Shown in pieces: positions 34,635 to 44,022 of a DNA stretch of 64,000 nt. The notes under the pieces were generated by a model, which ran no database searches, was not told the origin of the DNA, and worked only from the letters and a program-made list of their open reading frames with translations. Positions within the stretch are counted from its first letter, which is position 1. Every line of letters begins with the position of its first letter. The stretch is from Nitrospiraceae bacterium (lineage in GTDB: Bacteria > Nitrospirota > Thermodesulfovibrionia > UBA6902): assembly GCA_020356065.1 (NCBI GenBank), contig CP070632.1:534437-598436 (forward strand), in the 5' to 3' direction. The position numbers were made by a program, and so were the translations under genes.

Positions 34635-34705
34635 GCACATCCATCGCCGGATATGCCGTAGACGAAATGAAATACAGGAACAGTATTAAAGGAGGGTTGC
34701 AATGA
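34631..34705 (+). CDS. 24-codon micro-ORF linking fliM and fliN
   Basis: An ATG overlaps the fliM stop (ATGA) and opens 24 codons whose stop TGA overlaps the fliN ATG, again as ATGA. The internal AAAGGAGGG serves fliN. The peptide has no recognised motif. It is either a translational relay that couples fliM to fliN or chance; the double overlap is suggestive but not proof. Confidence 0.3.
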   Translation: MSTSIAGYAVDEMKYRNSIKGGLQ

Positions 34706-35028
34706 CAGAACAGGACGTTCAACAGCCGGATTTCGAGGATTTAAAGGAAGAAACGCATGACAATATATCGCGGGACATCGAATTTCTACTTGATATTCCT
34801 GTAGAGATTACTGTCCAGCTGGGAACCACAAGAATGCTCATCAAGGAGCTGTTACAGCTTGGACAGGGGTCTGTCGTAGAACTGGACAAGCTTGCAGGTG
34901 AGCCAATGGAAATCCTCGCAAATAACAGACTCATTGCCAGAGGTGAAGTAGTCGTAGTAAATGAAAAATTCGGAGTAAGACTGACGGACATAATAAGTCC
35001 CTCGGAAAGGTTAACAAAGCTCAAATGA
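34702..35028 (+). CDS. fliN: FliN, motor switch protein
   Basis: A 108-residue C-ring protein with the conserved SpoA domain (FLLDIPVEITVQLGTTRMLI; LLQLGQGSVVELDKLAGEP; VNEKFGVRLTDI). FliN tetramers form the base of the C-ring and bind FliH. AAAGGAGGG precedes it, and the stop overlaps fliO by ATGA. It is short, without a long N-terminal CheC extension such as in FliY. Confidence 0.96.
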   Translation: MTEQDVQQPDFEDLKEETHDNISRDIEFLLDIPVEITVQLGTTRMLIKELLQLGQGSVVELDKLAGEPMEILANNRLIARGEVVVVNEKFGVRLTDIISPSERLTKLK

Positions 35029-35339
35029 CAGGCACCTATATACAGATGGTAGGAGCGCTCACATTTGTGCTCTTCCTGATATTCGGGACGGCATATCTTG
35101 TAAGAAAGAAACAGAACAGACTGGATCTGATGAGCGTAGTGAGTTATCAAAACATAGGTCCTAAAAAAGGTGTTGCCGCATTAAAGATAGGAAAAGAGGT
35201 CCTGATACTGGGAGTCACAACGAATGAGGTAAGGCTTTTAAAAACGTTCAGGGATGATGAGCTTGACCTGGAACAGGTTGAAGGTTTCCAGAGTAAACTG
35301 GAAAAGTTCAAAAGACAGGAGAGACAGGGAATTGACTGA
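35025..35339 (+). CDS. fliO: FliO, export-apparatus assembly protein
   Basis: A 104-residue single-pass protein with one membrane helix (about 8-26) and a basic cytoplasmic domain (KKGVAALKIGKEVLILGVT). FliO helps assemble the FliP-FliQ-FliR export gate. Sequence is poorly conserved in the family; the order fliN-fliO-fliP and the membrane helix support the call. Overlaps fliN by ATGA. Confidence 0.85.
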   Translation: MTGTYIQMVGALTFVLFLIFGTAYLVRKKQNRLDLMSVVSYQNIGPKKGVAALKIGKEVLILGVTTNEVRLLKTFRDDELDLEQVEGFQSKLEKFKRQERQGID

Positions 35340-35361
35340 CATACGACGCAGGAGATCACAC

Positions 35362-36075
35362 ATGTTAAAGTCATTTATAACAGGTATAGCAGTTGTGGCG
35401 TGCGAGTTATTGCTTACATCACCGGCTGAAGCGATCGACTTCAAAGAAATAAACAGTCCCGTCATAGAGGTATTTCTTCTTATAAGTTTTCTGTCGTTCC
35501 TGCCTGCTGTACTAATAATGTTCACTTCATTTACACGAATAGTTGTTGTTCTTTCATTTCTGAGACATGCATTTGGAGGACAGCAGGTACCGCCGAACAT
35601 GGTCATCATAGGACTTTCACTCTTTCTCACGTTTTTTATTATGTCACCGACGATCAACGTTATAACTGAAAGTGCGATAACTCCCTATATAGAAGAGGAT
35701 ATTAAATTTGGCGAAGCGGTTGATGAGGCTGTTCCTCCACTGAAGAAATTCATGCTCAAACAGACGCGACAGAAAGACATCGCATTATTTGTGGGCCTGA
35801 CTAAACAGGAGAAGCCTGTTTCACCTGAGGAAGTGAACATGAGTATCCTGATACCGGCATTTGCAATAAGTGAACTCAAGACGGCATTTGAGATCGGTTT
35901 TTTACTGTTCCTGCCTTTTTTAATTATTGATATGGTTGTGGCAAGCATATTGCTCAGTATGGGCATGATGATGCTTCCCCCAATCATGATATCTCTTCCG
36001 TTTAAACTTCTGCTGTTTGTGCTTGTTGACGGATGGAACCTTATAGTCGGATCAATGATGAGGAGCTTTTCATGA
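35362..36075 (+). CDS. fliP: FliP, export-gate protein
   Basis: A protein of about 237 residues with a signal peptide (about 1-22, after SPAEA), then four membrane segments. The signature regions are present: FTRIVVVLSFLRHAFGGQQVPP and ILIPAFAISELKTAFEIGF. FliP forms a pentamer around FliR and FliQ in the export gate. ATG 35362 is chosen because GGAG precedes it and the signal peptide begins there; the open frame extends upstream without a ribosome site. Confidence 0.96.
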   Translation: MLKSFITGIAVVACELLLTSPAEAIDFKEINSPVIEVFLLISFLSFLPAVLIMFTSFTRIVVVLSFLRHAFGGQQVPPNMVIIGLSLFLTFFIMSPTINVITESAITPYIEEDIKFGEAVDEAVPPLKKFMLKQTRQKDIALFVGLTKQEKPVSPEEVNMSILIPAFAISELKTAFEIGFLLFLPFLIIDMVVASILLSMGMMMLPPIMISLPFKLLLFVLVDGWNLIVGSMMRSFS

Positions 36076-36341
36076 CTACGGAATTCGTGAAATTAATATC
36101 AGCAGAAGTATTTAAAGTGGTCATGTATGTCGCAGGCCCTGCCCTTGTTGTAGGGCTGGTTGTTGGACTGCTCGTCGGGTTTTTTCAGACAATAACACAG
36201 ATCCAGGAATTTACGCTGACCTTCGTACCGAAGATGCTGGCAGTGTTTACGTGTCTGTTCCTGCTCATGCCGTGGATGTCGGAAAAACTCATTACGTTTA
36301 CCACCAACCTGATACAGCAGATACCTTCATATATACGATGA
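36072..36341 (+). CDS. fliQ: FliQ, export-gate protein
   Basis: The 89-residue two-helix membrane protein of the export gate (membrane segments about 17-39 and 50-75, with VGLLVGFFQTITQIQE). ATG 36072 overlaps the fliP stop as ATGA and has GAGGAG ahead of it. Typical length. Confidence 0.95.
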   Translation: MTTEFVKLISAEVFKVVMYVAGPALVVGLVVGLLVGFFQTITQIQEFTLTFVPKMLAVFTCLFLLMPWMSEKLITFTTNLIQQIPSYIR

Positions 36342-36392
36342 CTATGTACAGGATTGATATGAAATATACACGTGATTTGCAGGGAGTATAAA

Positions 36393-37169
36393 ATGGATCA
36401 GGCATTGATACAGGAAATAAAAGAATTTTCGCAGTACATACCCAACTTTATGTTCATTCTTTTGCGATCGAGCATTCTGATCAGTTTACTCCCGGTAATA
36501 GGAGGTAAGCAGATGCCGAAACAGTTCAGGCTGGGGCTTGCTGTAATGATCTCCATTCTCCTCACACCGGTTGTTCAGTTTGAAATAGCTGAACACAGTA
36601 TTCCGTTGCTTGTCATGAAGGAAGTGCTGATAGGGCTTGCTCTTGGACTTACCGTGAGATTCATTTTCATGGCAGTCAACATGGCGGGACAGTTCATCAG
36701 CTATACCATGGGAATGTCCATGGCACAGGTCTTTAACCCTGATATGGGGCAGTCAACAAGCATTGCAGAAGTGTACGGCATTATGGCAATGCTGTTTTTT
36801 CTGATTCTGGATGCCCATCATGATCTTATATATGTATTTGTTAAAAGCTTTGAGATGCTTCCCGGAGGCGATGTTAATGTACAGGCTCTTGTTCCTGTTG
36901 TTTTGTCCATGATGAGCGGTCTGTTTGTGCTTGCACTGAAAATCTGTGCACCGGTAACAGTAGGAGTACTGATATCTCATCTGATGACCGGTTTTTTATA
37001 CAAGGCAGCCCCTCAAATGAATATCTTTTTTGTAACCATGCCCTTAAATATCTTTCTCGGTTTTCTGTTAATTATTTTAAGCATTCCGGTATTTGAGTAT
37101 TTAATGGGAGTCAAGTTTAGTGACATGCGCAGTGAAATGGTAAAAATTGTCTCTTTGGCCAGAGGATGA
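36393..37169 (+). CDS. fliR: FliR, export-gate protein
   Basis: The 258-residue polytopic protein has about six membrane segments and the signature MSMAQVFNPDMGQSTS. It completes the export gate. ATG 36393 follows GGGAG; an upstream GTG has no conserved residues. It lies 51 bases after fliQ, a looser junction than elsewhere in this operon, and flhB follows by 19 bases. Confidence 0.95.
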   Translation: MDQALIQEIKEFSQYIPNFMFILLRSSILISLLPVIGGKQMPKQFRLGLAVMISILLTPVVQFEIAEHSIPLLVMKEVLIGLALGLTVRFIFMAVNMAGQFISYTMGMSMAQVFNPDMGQSTSIAEVYGIMAMLFFLILDAHHDLIYVFVKSFEMLPGGDVNVQALVPVVLSMMSGLFVLALKICAPVTVGVLISHLMTGFLYKAAPQMNIFFVTMPLNIFLGFLLIILSIPVFEYLMGVKFSDMRSEMVKIVSLARG

Positions 37170-37188
37170 AAGGTAATAGATAGATAAT

Positions 37189-38229
37189 ATGGAAGAACAG
37201 GGATTTCAGGATAAAACAGAACAGGCGACCCCGCGAAAAAGAGAAAAGGCAAGAGAAAAAGGGCAGGTTGCGAGGAGCAAAGACCTTACCTCCATGTCTG
37301 TCATGGGGGGGATACTGCTTACGTTTTATCTTGGAGGATCTCACGTGATTAATAGTCTGAGCGATATGACAGGACAAATACTAAGCATGCAGTTTGGAAA
37401 TGATCCTCTCCATGTCTCAAAAGTCGCGATAATAAAAGGCGTTCAGGTAGTAGCTCCTTTCTTCCTTGCTTCTGTAGTTCTGGCTACTGTTTCAACAGTG
37501 GCACAGGGTGGAATCGTATTCAAGCCTCTTAAGATTGAATTGAAAGCATTGAATCCTGTCAATGGCATACAGAGAATATTTTCCATGAAAGGCGTTACCG
37601 AATTTCTTAAAAGTTTCCTGAAATTTGCGGTTGGAGGCTGGGTGGTATATTTCATTATCAGGAAAAATCTTGATGTATTGCCGATGCTTTCCGCAATGGA
37701 AATACATGAACTTGTCAGAGTTTCAGGGAAACTTATGCTGGAGGCATTTACCATAGCATTCTTACTGTATCTTTCTGTTGCCTTTGTAAGTTACGCACTT
37801 GAAAAGTGGCAGTTCGAACGTTCCATGAGAATGACAAAACAGGAAGTCAGGGATGAAAACAAGGAATCTGAGGGTGATCCCATTGTGAAGTCCAGGATTA
37901 AGAGCCTGCAGAGAGAAATGGCCCGAAAGAGGATGATGCAGGAAGTTCCGACCGCGACAGTGGTTATCACCAACCCTACACACCTGGCCATAGCCATTAA
38001 ATATGAGGACAAGGTGATGTTTGCACCTAAGATCGTTGCAAAAGGTGCCGGTGCAGTGGCTGAAAAAATACGGGAGATTGCGAGGAAGCATGATGTTCCG
38101 ATAGTTGAAGACAAACCGCTTGCCAGGTCGCTCTTTAAACTGGAATTGAATTCCTATGTGCCTGAGACACTGTATGTGGCTGTTGCAAAGATCCTCGCAT
38201 ACATCTACAAATTGAAAGGTAAAATATGA
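37189..38229 (+). CDS. flhB: FlhB, substrate-specificity switch of flagellar export
   Basis: The 346-residue membrane protein has four membrane helices (about 30-210) and a cytoplasmic autocleaving domain. The cleavage motif NPTH is intact at 262-265 (VVITNPTHLAIAIKY). Autocleavage and FliK contact change export from hook to filament substrates. The N-terminus EQATPRKREKAREKGQVA is typical. Its stop overlaps flhA by ATGA. Confidence 0.97.
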   Translation: MEEQGFQDKTEQATPRKREKAREKGQVARSKDLTSMSVMGGILLTFYLGGSHVINSLSDMTGQILSMQFGNDPLHVSKVAIIKGVQVVAPFFLASVVLATVSTVAQGGIVFKPLKIELKALNPVNGIQRIFSMKGVTEFLKSFLKFAVGGWVVYFIIRKNLDVLPMLSAMEIHELVRVSGKLMLEAFTIAFLLYLSVAFVSYALEKWQFERSMRMTKQEVRDENKESEGDPIVKSRIKSLQREMARKRMMQEVPTATVVITNPTHLAIAIKYEDKVMFAPKIVAKGAGAVAEKIREIARKHDVPIVEDKPLARSLFKLELNSYVPETLYVAVAKILAYIYKLKGKI

Positions 38230-40259
38230 AATATCTGTTAATGTTAAGACAGAGAGAAGACGTAGCTGTTGCAATACTGATGGTATCGGTCATAGGCGTG
38301 ATGCTGCTGCCCATGCCCCCGTTTTTCCTTGACATATTACTTTCATTATCTATATCTCTCTCATTAACAATTCTCATCACGTCCATATATATTAGAAAGC
38401 CTCTTGATTTCTCTGTCATGCCTTCAATTCTTTTGATGGCAACGCTGTATCGCTTGGCATTGAATGTAGCCACAACCAGACTCATTCTCCTGAATGGAAG
38501 TGAAGGGGTAGAATCAGCGGGCCAGGTGATCAAGTCATTCGGCAATTTTGTTGTCGGCGGCAATTATGCGGTCGGGATCATAATATTTCTGATACTTGTA
38601 ATCGTAAATTTTGTGGTTATTACAAAAGGTTCAGGAAGAATAGCCGAAGTTGCCGCCAGATTTACACTTGATGCTATGCCCGGAAAACAGATGGCCATTG
38701 ATGCAGACCTGAACACAGGACTGATTGATGACACAGAAGCGCGCAGGCGAAGATCAGAAATTGCAGAAGAAGCTGACTTTTATGGTTCCATGGATGGTGC
38801 GAGCAAGTTTGTCAGGGGTGATGCAATTGCCGGTCTGATTATTACGGCGATCAACATTCTCGGAGGTCTCGTTATCGGTACACTGCAAAAGGGCATGCCC
38901 GTCGGCGAAGCCGCCACGACCTACACGATATTGACTATTGGTGACGGTCTGGTTTCGCAGATTCCTGCGCTTTTGATTTCTACGGCTGCAGGTATTGTTG
39001 TCAGCAGGGCAGGTACGGACAGCGACATTGGTAAGGATATTTCAAGGCAGATCCTTATAAATCCGAAGGCACTGGTGACGGTAGCTGGTGTGCTCATGGC
39101 GCTCGGACTTGTTCCCGGACTTCCTCATGTGCCCTTTTTCCTTATAGCTGGCCTGGCCGGGTTATTGGCGTATGTGCTTACAAAAATGCCGGCCGGTGAT
39201 GAATCAGCTGTCGAGGCAGCCGCTGAAGATATGGCTGAAGAATCGACAATAGAATCATACCTTGAGCTTGATCCGCTCAGCCTGGAAATAGGTTATGGCC
39301 TTATCCCGCTTGTTGATGAATCAAATGGTGAACTTCTTGGAAAAATCAAGGCAATGAGAAGACAACTGGCAACAGAACTTGGTTTTGTAGTAGCACCAAT
39401 ACATATTAAGGATAACCTTCAATTAAGACCGCATGAGTACAGTTTCCTCATTAGGGGAGTGGAAGTTGCCAGAGGTGAGGTAATGATGGGTAGCTGGCTG
39501 GCTGTTGCATCAGGCAATGTTGAAAAGATAGAGGGCATTCCAACAAAGGAACCTGCTTTTGGGCTTCCTGCTTACTGGATCGAGGAGGATGCAGTTGAGA
39601 ACGCCCAGCTTGCAGGATATATGGTTGTTGATACGGCAACGGTAATCGGAACACATATTACTGAACTTGTAAGGGCCCATGCATGGGAGCTTCTGACGAG
39701 GACTGAAACCCAGAAGATGCTGGATAACGTATCGAAAACATATCCCAAGATTATAGAGGAGCTTGTGCCTGCCAACCTGACGCTTGGAGCAGTTCAGCGG
39801 GTACTGCAAAACCTGTTAAAGGAAAAAATCCCGATCAAGGACATTATGAGTATATTTGAAACGCTGCTTGACTATGCGCCGAATGTGAAGGACCCGGAAA
39901 TTCTGACAGAGTATGTACGACAGGGGCTTTCACGGACAATAACAAAACTGTATGTTGATGAAGATGGAAGGCTCCCGGTTTTCACTTTGGATCCTGCATA
40001 TGAAAAAATCCTGTCCCAGGTTGATGACGGCGGAGTAACACCGGACATTATTAACGGGATCGCAAAGAGTGTAGAAAAAGTATTGACCTCTGGCAAGTTG
40101 AAAGGGGCACATCCGATCATACTCTGCTCGGCAAATATACGGAAATACCTTAAAAAGATTGTTGAGAGGATCAGTTCATCATTTGTTGTCCTGTCCAGTT
40201 CAGAAATATTATCTACGACTAATCTTGATATCAGAGGAATGGTGAAGTATGAAAATTAA
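38226..40259 (+). CDS. flhA: FlhA, export-gate ring protein
   Basis: The 677-residue protein has eight membrane helices (about 15-310) followed by a large cytoplasmic domain that forms a nonameric ring for chaperone-substrate docking. The FHIPEP signature region is recognisable (RLALNVATTRLIL; KGSGRIAEVAARFTLDAMPGKQ). The C-terminus overlaps flhF by 11 bases. Complete. Confidence 0.98.
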   Translation: MKYLLMLRQREDVAVAILMVSVIGVMLLPMPPFFLDILLSLSISLSLTILITSIYIRKPLDFSVMPSILLMATLYRLALNVATTRLILLNGSEGVESAGQVIKSFGNFVVGGNYAVGIIIFLILVIVNFVVITKGSGRIAEVAARFTLDAMPGKQMAIDADLNTGLIDDTEARRRRSEIAEEADFYGSMDGASKFVRGDAIAGLIITAINILGGLVIGTLQKGMPVGEAATTYTILTIGDGLVSQIPALLISTAAGIVVSRAGTDSDIGKDISRQILINPKALVTVAGVLMALGLVPGLPHVPFFLIAGLAGLLAYVLTKMPAGDESAVEAAAEDMAEESTIESYLELDPLSLEIGYGLIPLVDESNGELLGKIKAMRRQLATELGFVVAPIHIKDNLQLRPHEYSFLIRGVEVARGEVMMGSWLAVASGNVEKIEGIPTKEPAFGLPAYWIEEDAVENAQLAGYMVVDTATVIGTHITELVRAHAWELLTRTETQKMLDNVSKTYPKIIEELVPANLTLGAVQRVLQNLLKEKIPIKDIMSIFETLLDYAPNVKDPEILTEYVRQGLSRTITKLYVDEDGRLPVFTLDPAYEKILSQVDDGGVTPDIINGIAKSVEKVLTSGKLKGAHPIILCSANIRKYLKKIVERISSSFVVLSSSEILSTTNLDIRGMVKYEN

Positions 40260-41322
40260 AAAGATAAGGGCAAAAAACTTCAGCGATGCCCTTGCCCAAG
40301 TAAAGAAAGAGCTTGGCAGTGATGCAGTAATTCTTTCATCTGAAGACAGAAAAGGAACCAGACCGTATGTGGAAGTGACGGCAGGGGTGGATTATGACAT
40401 TGAAACAGGGATTGCTTCTGCCCCCAGCCGGCAGTTGTTACCTTCTGTATCCGGTCCGGATGAGTATGTGGAAATCCGGAACGAACTCAGGAATCTGAAA
40501 GATTACATTGAGGCCATGAAGGACAGTGGATTTGAGTTAAAACTTCACGGGGAACGTAAAAACCTGTTTAATTTCCTGAAGGAACGATCAATTAAGGATG
40601 AGTATGCGCTCAATCTTGTAAAAAGGGCCCGTGATATATCAGATATAGAGACAATAATGTCTGATGATCTGAACATCGAAAGGCAGTCCCGTTCCCAACA
40701 ATGTGCGCATGGCAGTATCAGCAGCGACCACAATAGAGAAATCAAAATGTTAATCGGCCCGACAGGATCAGGCAAGACAACGACCCTGGCAAAGCTCGCT
40801 TCAAGGGCAATCAGGGAAGGTAAGAAAGTAGCTTTCATCAGCATTGATACATACAAAATCGGAGCGGCAGAGCAGATCAGGATATATTCGAGAATGATCG
40901 GCATTCCGCTGGATATAGTTTCGGATAGGGATGGATTAAGAAAAAGCATAAGCAGGTTATCCGACAGGGATGTGCTGCTTGTTGATACAACAGGGCAGAA
41001 TCCAAGGGACACAAAATATATTGATAAACTCAAGGCATTGTATGAGATGCATCTCCCCCTGGAGACACAACTCCTGTTGAGCACATCAAGTGATTGTGAA
41101 TTTCTTATGGATACCTATAAGTATTACAATTCACTCCCCATAGATTATGTGGCTTTTACAAAGACTGATGAAGCGGTGAAGCTGGGATCAATATATAACC
41201 TTTGCAGTCTCTATCAGAAACCGGTTGCATATATTACTACAGGGCAGAGGGTGCCGGGGAATATCGAGTTTGTAGACAGCAGAAAACTAACAAATCTTAT
41301 ACTTAGAACAGGGAGTGCATAA
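40249..41322 (+). CDS. flhF: FlhF, SRP-type GTPase for flagellar placement
   Basis: A 357-residue protein of the SRP54/FtsY GTPase family. The basic N-terminal B domain is followed by the NG domain, with G1 GPTGSGKTTT (about 170-179), DTTGQNPRD and TKTD. FlhF selects the pole for assembly in monotrichous bacteria. The first residues (MKIKKIRAKNFSDALAQVKKEL) are typical. It lies directly ahead of flhG, overlapping its start. Confidence 0.96.
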   Translation: MKIKKIRAKNFSDALAQVKKELGSDAVILSSEDRKGTRPYVEVTAGVDYDIETGIASAPSRQLLPSVSGPDEYVEIRNELRNLKDYIEAMKDSGFELKLHGERKNLFNFLKERSIKDEYALNLVKRARDISDIETIMSDDLNIERQSRSQQCAHGSISSDHNREIKMLIGPTGSGKTTTLAKLASRAIREGKKVAFISIDTYKIGAAEQIRIYSRMIGIPLDIVSDRDGLRKSISRLSDRDVLLVDTTGQNPRDTKYIDKLKALYEMHLPLETQLLLSTSSDCEFLMDTYKYYNSLPIDYVAFTKTDEAVKLGSIYNLCSLYQKPVAYITTGQRVPGNIEFVDSRKLTNLILRTGSA

Positions 41323-42143
41323 TGGAAATCACTGAAGGCAAGACAGTAAGAACTATTGCAGTGGCAAGCGGGAAAGGAGGCGTTGGAAAGACAAATATTA
41401 CAGCAAATCTTGCAATCGGGCTCAGCAGGATGAACAAAAAGGTCATGATATTTGATGCCGATCTGGGACTTAGTAACATTGATGTGATTCTGAATCTGGC
41501 AAGCAAGTACAACATTAAACATTTATTTTCAGGTGAGAAGAACCTGAAAGACCTGATCGTTGAGGGTCCTGAAGGGATACAGGTACTGCCGGCAAGTTCA
41601 GGAATTCAGGAATTGACGGAACTCGATGAGTTTCAGAGGCTGCGATTGATTGAAGAATTTGAGTCATATAACGGTGATATAGATTATTTACTCATAGACA
41701 CTTCGTCCGGCATTTCTTCAAATGTGGCTTTTTTCTGTATGGCGGCCCAGGAAATTATTGTGGTTACATCAGCTGAACCGACAGCAATGACAGACGCTTA
41801 CGCACTGATTAAAGTGCTCTTTACTAAATATCAGGAAAAGGATTTTAAGGTACTTGTAAATTCAGTCAAAAATGAAAAGGAGGGGACTGAGGTTTTCAGG
41901 CGGCTTTCAACAGCAGCTGAACAGTTTCTCAGTATTTCACTGGATTATATTGGGTTTATTCCTCTTGACAGTTCGGTTCCAAAGGCGGTCCGGCAGCAGA
42001 GGGCTTTGCTGGATGTGTATCCGGAATGTGAAGCTTCCAGCAGCATACTGAGGATTTCTGACAGGATCAATAGTATTGAAAACAACAATATTAAGGGAAC
42101 ACTTCAATTTTTTCTCGGAGGTCTATTGAAAGCAAAATGTTAA
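41322..42143 (+). CDS. flhG: FlhG/FleN, MinD-like ATPase limiting flagellar number
   Basis: The 273-residue ParA/MinD-type ATPase has the deviant Walker A KGGVGKT (about 18-25) and MIFDADLGLSNID. It restricts flagellar number and, in FleN, antagonises FleQ. The DQAxxLR motif that activates FlhF in some species is not evident at the N-terminus. A MinD-like amphipathic C-terminal helix (TLQFFLGGLLKAK) is plausible. Adjacent to flhF and fliA, as in polar-flagellated bacteria. Confidence 0.95.
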   Translation: MEITEGKTVRTIAVASGKGGVGKTNITANLAIGLSRMNKKVMIFDADLGLSNIDVILNLASKYNIKHLFSGEKNLKDLIVEGPEGIQVLPASSGIQELTELDEFQRLRLIEEFESYNGDIDYLLIDTSSGISSNVAFFCMAAQEIIVVTSAEPTAMTDAYALIKVLFTKYQEKDFKVLVNSVKNEKEGTEVFRRLSTAAEQFLSISLDYIGFIPLDSSVPKAVRQQRALLDVYPECEASSSILRISDRINSIENNNIKGTLQFFLGGLLKAKC

Positions 42144-42868
42144 AGTACAAAACGGAAATAAGGGAAGAAGAAAGGGAAGAAATAATCAAGGAGTTTCTTC
42201 CTTATATCAAGTATACTGCATTCAGACTCTCATGGAAGCTTCCACCTCATGTGACAATTGATGATCTGATCAGTGTCGGCCTTATGGGATTAATGGATGC
42301 TCTCAGCCGCTTTGAACCGGGTAAAGTCAAACTCAAGACATATGCGGAACTGAGGATCAAGGGTTCAATGATCGATGAACTAAGGGCAACAGCATGGATA
42401 CCCAGGTCCATGCGAAAGAAGATTGATGACATCAACAAGGCAAAAGCAAAACTTGAGCGGAAGCATGGCAGGGTCCCGGATGATGTTGAAGTTGCAAAAT
42501 CCATGAAGATGCCGCTCACCGATTATTTCAGGATACTGCAGTATGCTACATCATCCAATCATATCAGGCTGGAGGACTTCAGAAATAAAAAATATGCAGA
42601 CAGTGAGCTGAACATAACAGAGTGCATACCTGATCCTAAAGCCAAGAGCCCTCTGAGCATACTGGAGGAGAAAGATACTCAGAAAAATCTTTCAGACTTA
42701 ATTGAATCGTTACCTCAAAAGGAAAAATTTGTGCTTTCACTGTACTACTATGAAGAATTGACGATGCAGGAGATAGGCAAGGTACTCAGGATCACTGAAT
42801 CACGTGTCTGTCAGATTCATAGTCAGGCACTCTCAAAACTCAGAACCAAACTGCAGCCGGCTACATGA
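42137..42868 (+). CDS. fliA: FliA, sigma-28 factor
   Basis: A 243-residue sigma factor with region 2 (YIKYTAFRLSWKLPPHVTIDDLI) and region 4 (LTMQEIGKVLRITESRVCQIHSQAL). It should transcribe the promoters found before flgM, flagellin and probably the chemotaxis operon. It is coupled by overlap with flhG. FlgM (47977-48270) is the partner anti-sigma factor. Confidence 0.97.
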   Translation: MLKYKTEIREEEREEIIKEFLPYIKYTAFRLSWKLPPHVTIDDLISVGLMGLMDALSRFEPGKVKLKTYAELRIKGSMIDELRATAWIPRSMRKKIDDINKAKAKLERKHGRVPDDVEVAKSMKMPLTDYFRILQYATSSNHIRLEDFRNKKYADSELNITECIPDPKAKSPLSILEEKDTQKNLSDLIESLPQKEKFVLSLYYYEELTMQEIGKVLRITESRVCQIHSQALSKLRTKLQPAT

Positions 42869-42916
42869 TGACTGATTATAATCTGAACAGGGAAATACAT
42901 ATGAATTAAGGTTGTT

Positions 42917-43078
42917 ATGACTATTGAAGGCTTAAAAAGCACATACAGCATCCCGGGCTTAAAGAAAGAGAGAGAGACAGACGCAAACCAGAGAAGAAAG
43001 AAGAACCGGATTTTAAAAAAGAGAAAAAGAGATGAAGAGAATAAAAAAAGTAATGGAAAAATTGATATCAGGATATAG
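42917..43078 (+). CDS. 53-codon basic small protein after fliA
   Basis: ATG 42917, preceded by TAAGG, opens 53 codons ending at TAG 43076-43078. The peptide is very rich in Lys, Arg and Glu in its middle, with a conserved-looking short C-terminal tail GKIDIRI. I believe small proteins with a similar IDI-type tail follow fliA in other deltaproteobacterial-type clusters, but no family name is certain. It is likely cytoplasmic and disordered, and may be cotranscribed with fliA. The position, ribosome site and tail favour a real gene. Confidence 0.55.
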   Translation: MTIEGLKSTYSIPGLKKERETDANQRRKKNRILKKRKRDEENKKSNGKIDIRI

Positions 43079-43257
43079 GGTTGAGTTTTTCCTGGGCGGA
43101 AAAATTTTCCCAATTGAGAAATTGAATATAACATGACAGATAATAACACAATGGCAACTTGTTACAAACACGCATTTTATGGTCGTATCGATATGAATTA
43201 TTACAGCAAAAATACTGGAACAAAATTTGCAAACAAATAATAAGAGGATAAAAGAAC

Positions 43258-43965
43258 ATGTATAAAGGAATGTATATTGCATTGTCGGGAGCGGTATTAA
43301 AGCAGAAGCACATGGACATATTTGCTCAGAATATATCGAATAGCAATACAACGGGCTTTAAAAAGGAGAGGATATCGTTCAGGGATTATTTAATTCCTTC
43401 TGATAATGCTTCAGGAGTCATTGAAGATGGCAGGTCCATGACAAGATTATCAGAGAAGGTGACTGACTTTTCTCATGGACCAACGCTGAGGACCGAAAAC
43501 CCCCTTGATCTCGCCATTGAAGGGGAAGGATTTTTTGCACTTGAAAATGACAGATTCACCAGAAACGGAAATTTTAAAATCAGCAGTGAAGGGTATCTCA
43601 CTACACAGGATAATATACGGGTCTTGGGGGATGGCGGACCTATCGCAATAGATGGAAGCAGAATCGATATCAGCACATCCGGAGAGATATTTGTTGATGA
43701 AATATCAACAGGGAATATCAAAATAGTTGACTTCGAGGATAAAAAGAGGCTTGACAAGGCAGAGGGAGGGTATTTTATATCCAACGATCCAGGACAGGAA
43801 ATTATTCCGGCCATAAACCAGGGTTATCTGGAGACATCTAATGTGGACGTAATGAGAGAAATGGTTCAGATGGTGACAGCACTGAGGGACTTTGAGTCAT
43901 ATCAGAAAATGATACATGCATTTGATGAAGCGAGTTCAAAAACTATTAACGAGATGGGTAGATAA
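43258..43965 (+). CDS. flgF: FlgF, proximal rod protein
   Basis: A 235-residue rod protein with the axial N-terminal motif (FAQNISNSNTTGFKKER) and C-terminal helix (EMVQMVTALRDFESYQKMI). It differs from FlgG next door by a shorter central region. AGAGGA precedes the ATG. The promoter is unclear; upstream sequence lacks a good sigma-54 or sigma-28 site. Confidence 0.93.
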   Translation: MYKGMYIALSGAVLKQKHMDIFAQNISNSNTTGFKKERISFRDYLIPSDNASGVIEDGRSMTRLSEKVTDFSHGPTLRTENPLDLAIEGEGFFALENDRFTRNGNFKISSEGYLTTQDNIRVLGDGGPIAIDGSRIDISTSGEIFVDEISTGNIKIVDFEDKKRLDKAEGGYFISNDPGQEIIPAINQGYLETSNVDVMREMVQMVTALRDFESYQKMIHAFDEASSKTINEMGR

Positions 43966-44022
43966 TAAAAAATGATCGGCATTGTCAATAGAACGACAGA
44001 TTGGCCGGTACGGGAGGTGTAA

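Noticed and set aside
43152-43166. possible sigma-54 promoter TGGCAACTTGTTACA before flgF
   Set aside because: The gap between -24 and -12 is one base short and the GC of the -12 element is missing.
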